Positions 32,569 to 33,467 of a DNA stretch of 33,467 nucleotides are shown here, in pieces. Every line of letters begins with the position of its first letter. Within the stretch, counting starts at the first letter, position 1. The position numbers were made by a program, and so were the translations under genes. Source of the DNA: Verrucomicrobiales bacterium (GTDB taxonomy: Bacteria; Verrucomicrobiota; Verrucomicrobiia; Verrucomicrobiales; DEV007); the NCBI GenBank assembly GCA_012960505.1, contig DUBC01000012.1, positions 1 through 33,467 of the forward strand. The letters are read 5' to 3'. Under the pieces are notes generated by a model that saw nothing but the letters and a program-made list of their open reading frames with translations, did not search any database and was not told where the DNA came from.

Positions 32569-33255
32569 ATCGCTAGGCCAAAAAAGAAAAACTTCAGGAA
32601 ATGGGCTCCCAGAGATAGGATCAATGATCGTATCCGAGTTCCCAAAGTTCGAGTCATTTATGGAGAGAAGCAGTTAGGTGTCATGGATACTCATGAAGCT
32701 GTAAGGAAAGCAAAGAGTGTGGGTCTTGACCTTGTAGAGGTTTCCTCTAATGCCCGCCCGCCTGTATGCAAAATTGTTGACTACGGCAAGTACAAGTACG
32801 ATCAGGCGAAGCTTAAAAAAGAACAACCCAAAAAGACGCACCGCCTTAAAGAAGTTAAGTTCAGACCTGGTATTGGTGCAAATGATTATAATATGAAGGT
32901 CACTCGTGCTGAGTCATTTCTAATGGATGAAGACAAGGTGCGAATTCAATTAATGTTTCGTGGTCGTCAGATGGCGCATAAGGAAGTTGGGTTTGAATTG
33001 ATGAAAGAAGTTAAAGAGGATCTTTCTGGCGTTGCGCACATTGATATGGAGCCGAAACTGACTGGCAGAAACATCACTATGATGCTTTCTCCTCTACCTA
33101 AACATTTACAAAAACCCAAATTCAAAAATCATGGTGATTTGCCCGATGAAGTTGATGATGACTTTGATGACGATGACGATGACGATGAATTAGTATCTGA
33201 TAAAGTTGAATTTGTATTCGATAAAGTTGAATTCGTATTCTTCATAAAATATTGA
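32569..33255 (+). CDS. infC: Translation initiation factor IF-3, ATC start
   Basis: The IF-3 N-domain is encoded upstream of the first ATG: RDRINDRIRVPKVRVIYGEK precedes QLGVMDTHEAVRKA. The frame is closed by a TAA at 32551, and between that stop and ATG 32683 there is no ATG, GTG or TTG, so initiation must use ATC 32569, giving 228 residues. Starting at ATG 32683 would delete half the N-domain. Non-standard infC starts (AUU in E. coli) allow IF-3 to repress its own synthesis; the same loop is inferred here. The N-domain, linker and C-domain (VKFRPGIGANDYNMK; VRIQLMFRGRQMAHKEVG; MMLSPLPKH) are complete to about residue 178. A 50-residue tail follows: an Asp run and then two DKVEFVF units ending FFIKY. 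Confidence 0.96.
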   Translation: MARPKKKNFRKWAPRDRINDRIRVPKVRVIYGEKQLGVMDTHEAVRKAKSVGLDLVEVSSNARPPVCKIVDYGKYKYDQAKLKKEQPKKTHRLKEVKFRPGIGANDYNMKVTRAESFLMDEDKVRIQLMFRGRQMAHKEVGFELMKEVKEDLSGVAHIDMEPKLTGRNITMMLSPLPKHLQKPKFKNHGDLPDEVDDDFDDDDDDDELVSDKVEFVFDKVEFVFFIKY

Positions 33256-33431
33256 GGAATTATCGATTGGCCAATGACGATGGCAGCAATCACAACCAGG
33301 ATTCCAAAGGCAATTCCAAGGCCCATTAAAATCATCAGTCTTTTTCGTTTCTTCACTCCGCCATCGCTATGTTTTAGCAAGATTTCAAACGTGGGATTCA
33401 TAACAAACGATTCAATTCTATTTCCAGCCAT
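33129..33431 (-). CDS. Small membrane protein overlapping infC 3' end
   Basis: 100 residues. A charged N-terminus and a KKRKR positive cluster precede one strong membrane helix (LMILMGLGIAFGILVVIAAI). A tail of NTNSTLS repeats and Ser-rich residues ends at a stop inside infC. Its last 42 codons are antisense to the infC tail: the Ser-rich end is the complement of infC's Asp run, and the NTNSTLS units are the complement of the DKVEFVF units. The N-terminal 60 residues lie outside infC and look like a genuine membrane protein. I do not recognise a family. No clear ribosome site is seen before the ATG at 33431, 36 bp from the window edge. The true C-terminus could have been shorter before the repeat formed. 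Confidence 0.5.
   Translation of the reverse strand: MAGNRIESFVMNPTFEILLKHSDGGVKKRKRLMILMGLGIAFGILVVIAAIVIGQSIIPQYFMKNTNSTLSNTNSTLSDTNSSSSSSSSKSSSTSSGKSP
33178..33240 (+). repeat. 21-bp tandem repeat at the infC 3' end
   Basis: Two adjacent 21-bp units at 33199-33219 and 33220-33240 differ at one base. A more diverged unit at 33178-33198 precedes them. In frame they encode DDDELVS, DKVEFVF and DKVEFVF. The opposite strand is also open through them. Confidence 0.85.
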
Positions 33432-33467
33432 TTCAGTATGAGTGATAATTTATTTATGTGTGATGAC

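Overview
The window looks like a chromosomal segment of a Verrucomicrobiota bacterium or close PVC-superphylum relative. The evidence is the gene families: paired DUF1501 and DUF1549/DUF1553 (planctomycete-type cytochrome) proteins, PQQ-type beta-propeller proteins, a PVC-type membrane-bound dehydrogenase with HEAT repeats, a BNR/sialidase, and a BspA-type leucine-rich repeat protein. They sit beside an AT-leaning housekeeping block (holA, tRNA-Pro, thrS, infC). The species cannot be named from the sequence alone.

Positions 1 to about 13,470 form a visibly GC-rich accessory region, encoded mostly on the minus strand. It holds a MORN-type lipoprotein cut by the window edge, a very large PQQ/malectin-like protein, a broken DUF1549 gene, an intact DUF1549/DUF1553 plus DUF1501 pair, a membrane BspA-LRR protein, the 3' remnant of a second LRR gene, a smaller PQQ-propeller protein on the plus strand, and a LamG-type gene cut off after about 67 codons. 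Three collinear 91-bp repeats (274-364, 10271-10361, 11458-11548) each lie just upstream of a minus-strand start codon. The three genes they precede belong to unrelated families. Each repeat carries a TATAAT hexamer in the direction of the gene.

At about 13,470 the composition turns AT-richer. A second DUF1549/DUF1553-DUF1501 pair follows, this one with an N-terminal cytochrome domain and an ATGA overlap, then a sialidase-like secreted protein. Next come an Hsp20 chaperone with a strong terminator, a three-gene ABC transporter/TPR operon, a PVC-type dehydrogenase-like propeller, a metallophosphoesterase, a serine hydrolase of the beta-lactamase fold and a Pro-Glu rod lipoprotein.

Positions 28,254-33,467 are housekeeping: the DNA polymerase III delta subunit, a half-length TauE/SafE protein, a YbjN-like protein, tRNA-Pro(TGG), threonyl-tRNA synthetase without a TGS domain, and initiation factor 3. 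infC starts at a non-canonical ATC codon. Its 3' end carries an in-frame tandem repeat and overlaps a convergent small membrane-protein ORF.

The strongest points for follow-up are the repeated leader in front of unrelated genes, the LRR-tail duplication, the composition breakpoint that truncates a gene, and the unusual infC 5' and 3' ends. I saw no transposase, integrase, phage gene, CRISPR array or recognisable defence system.
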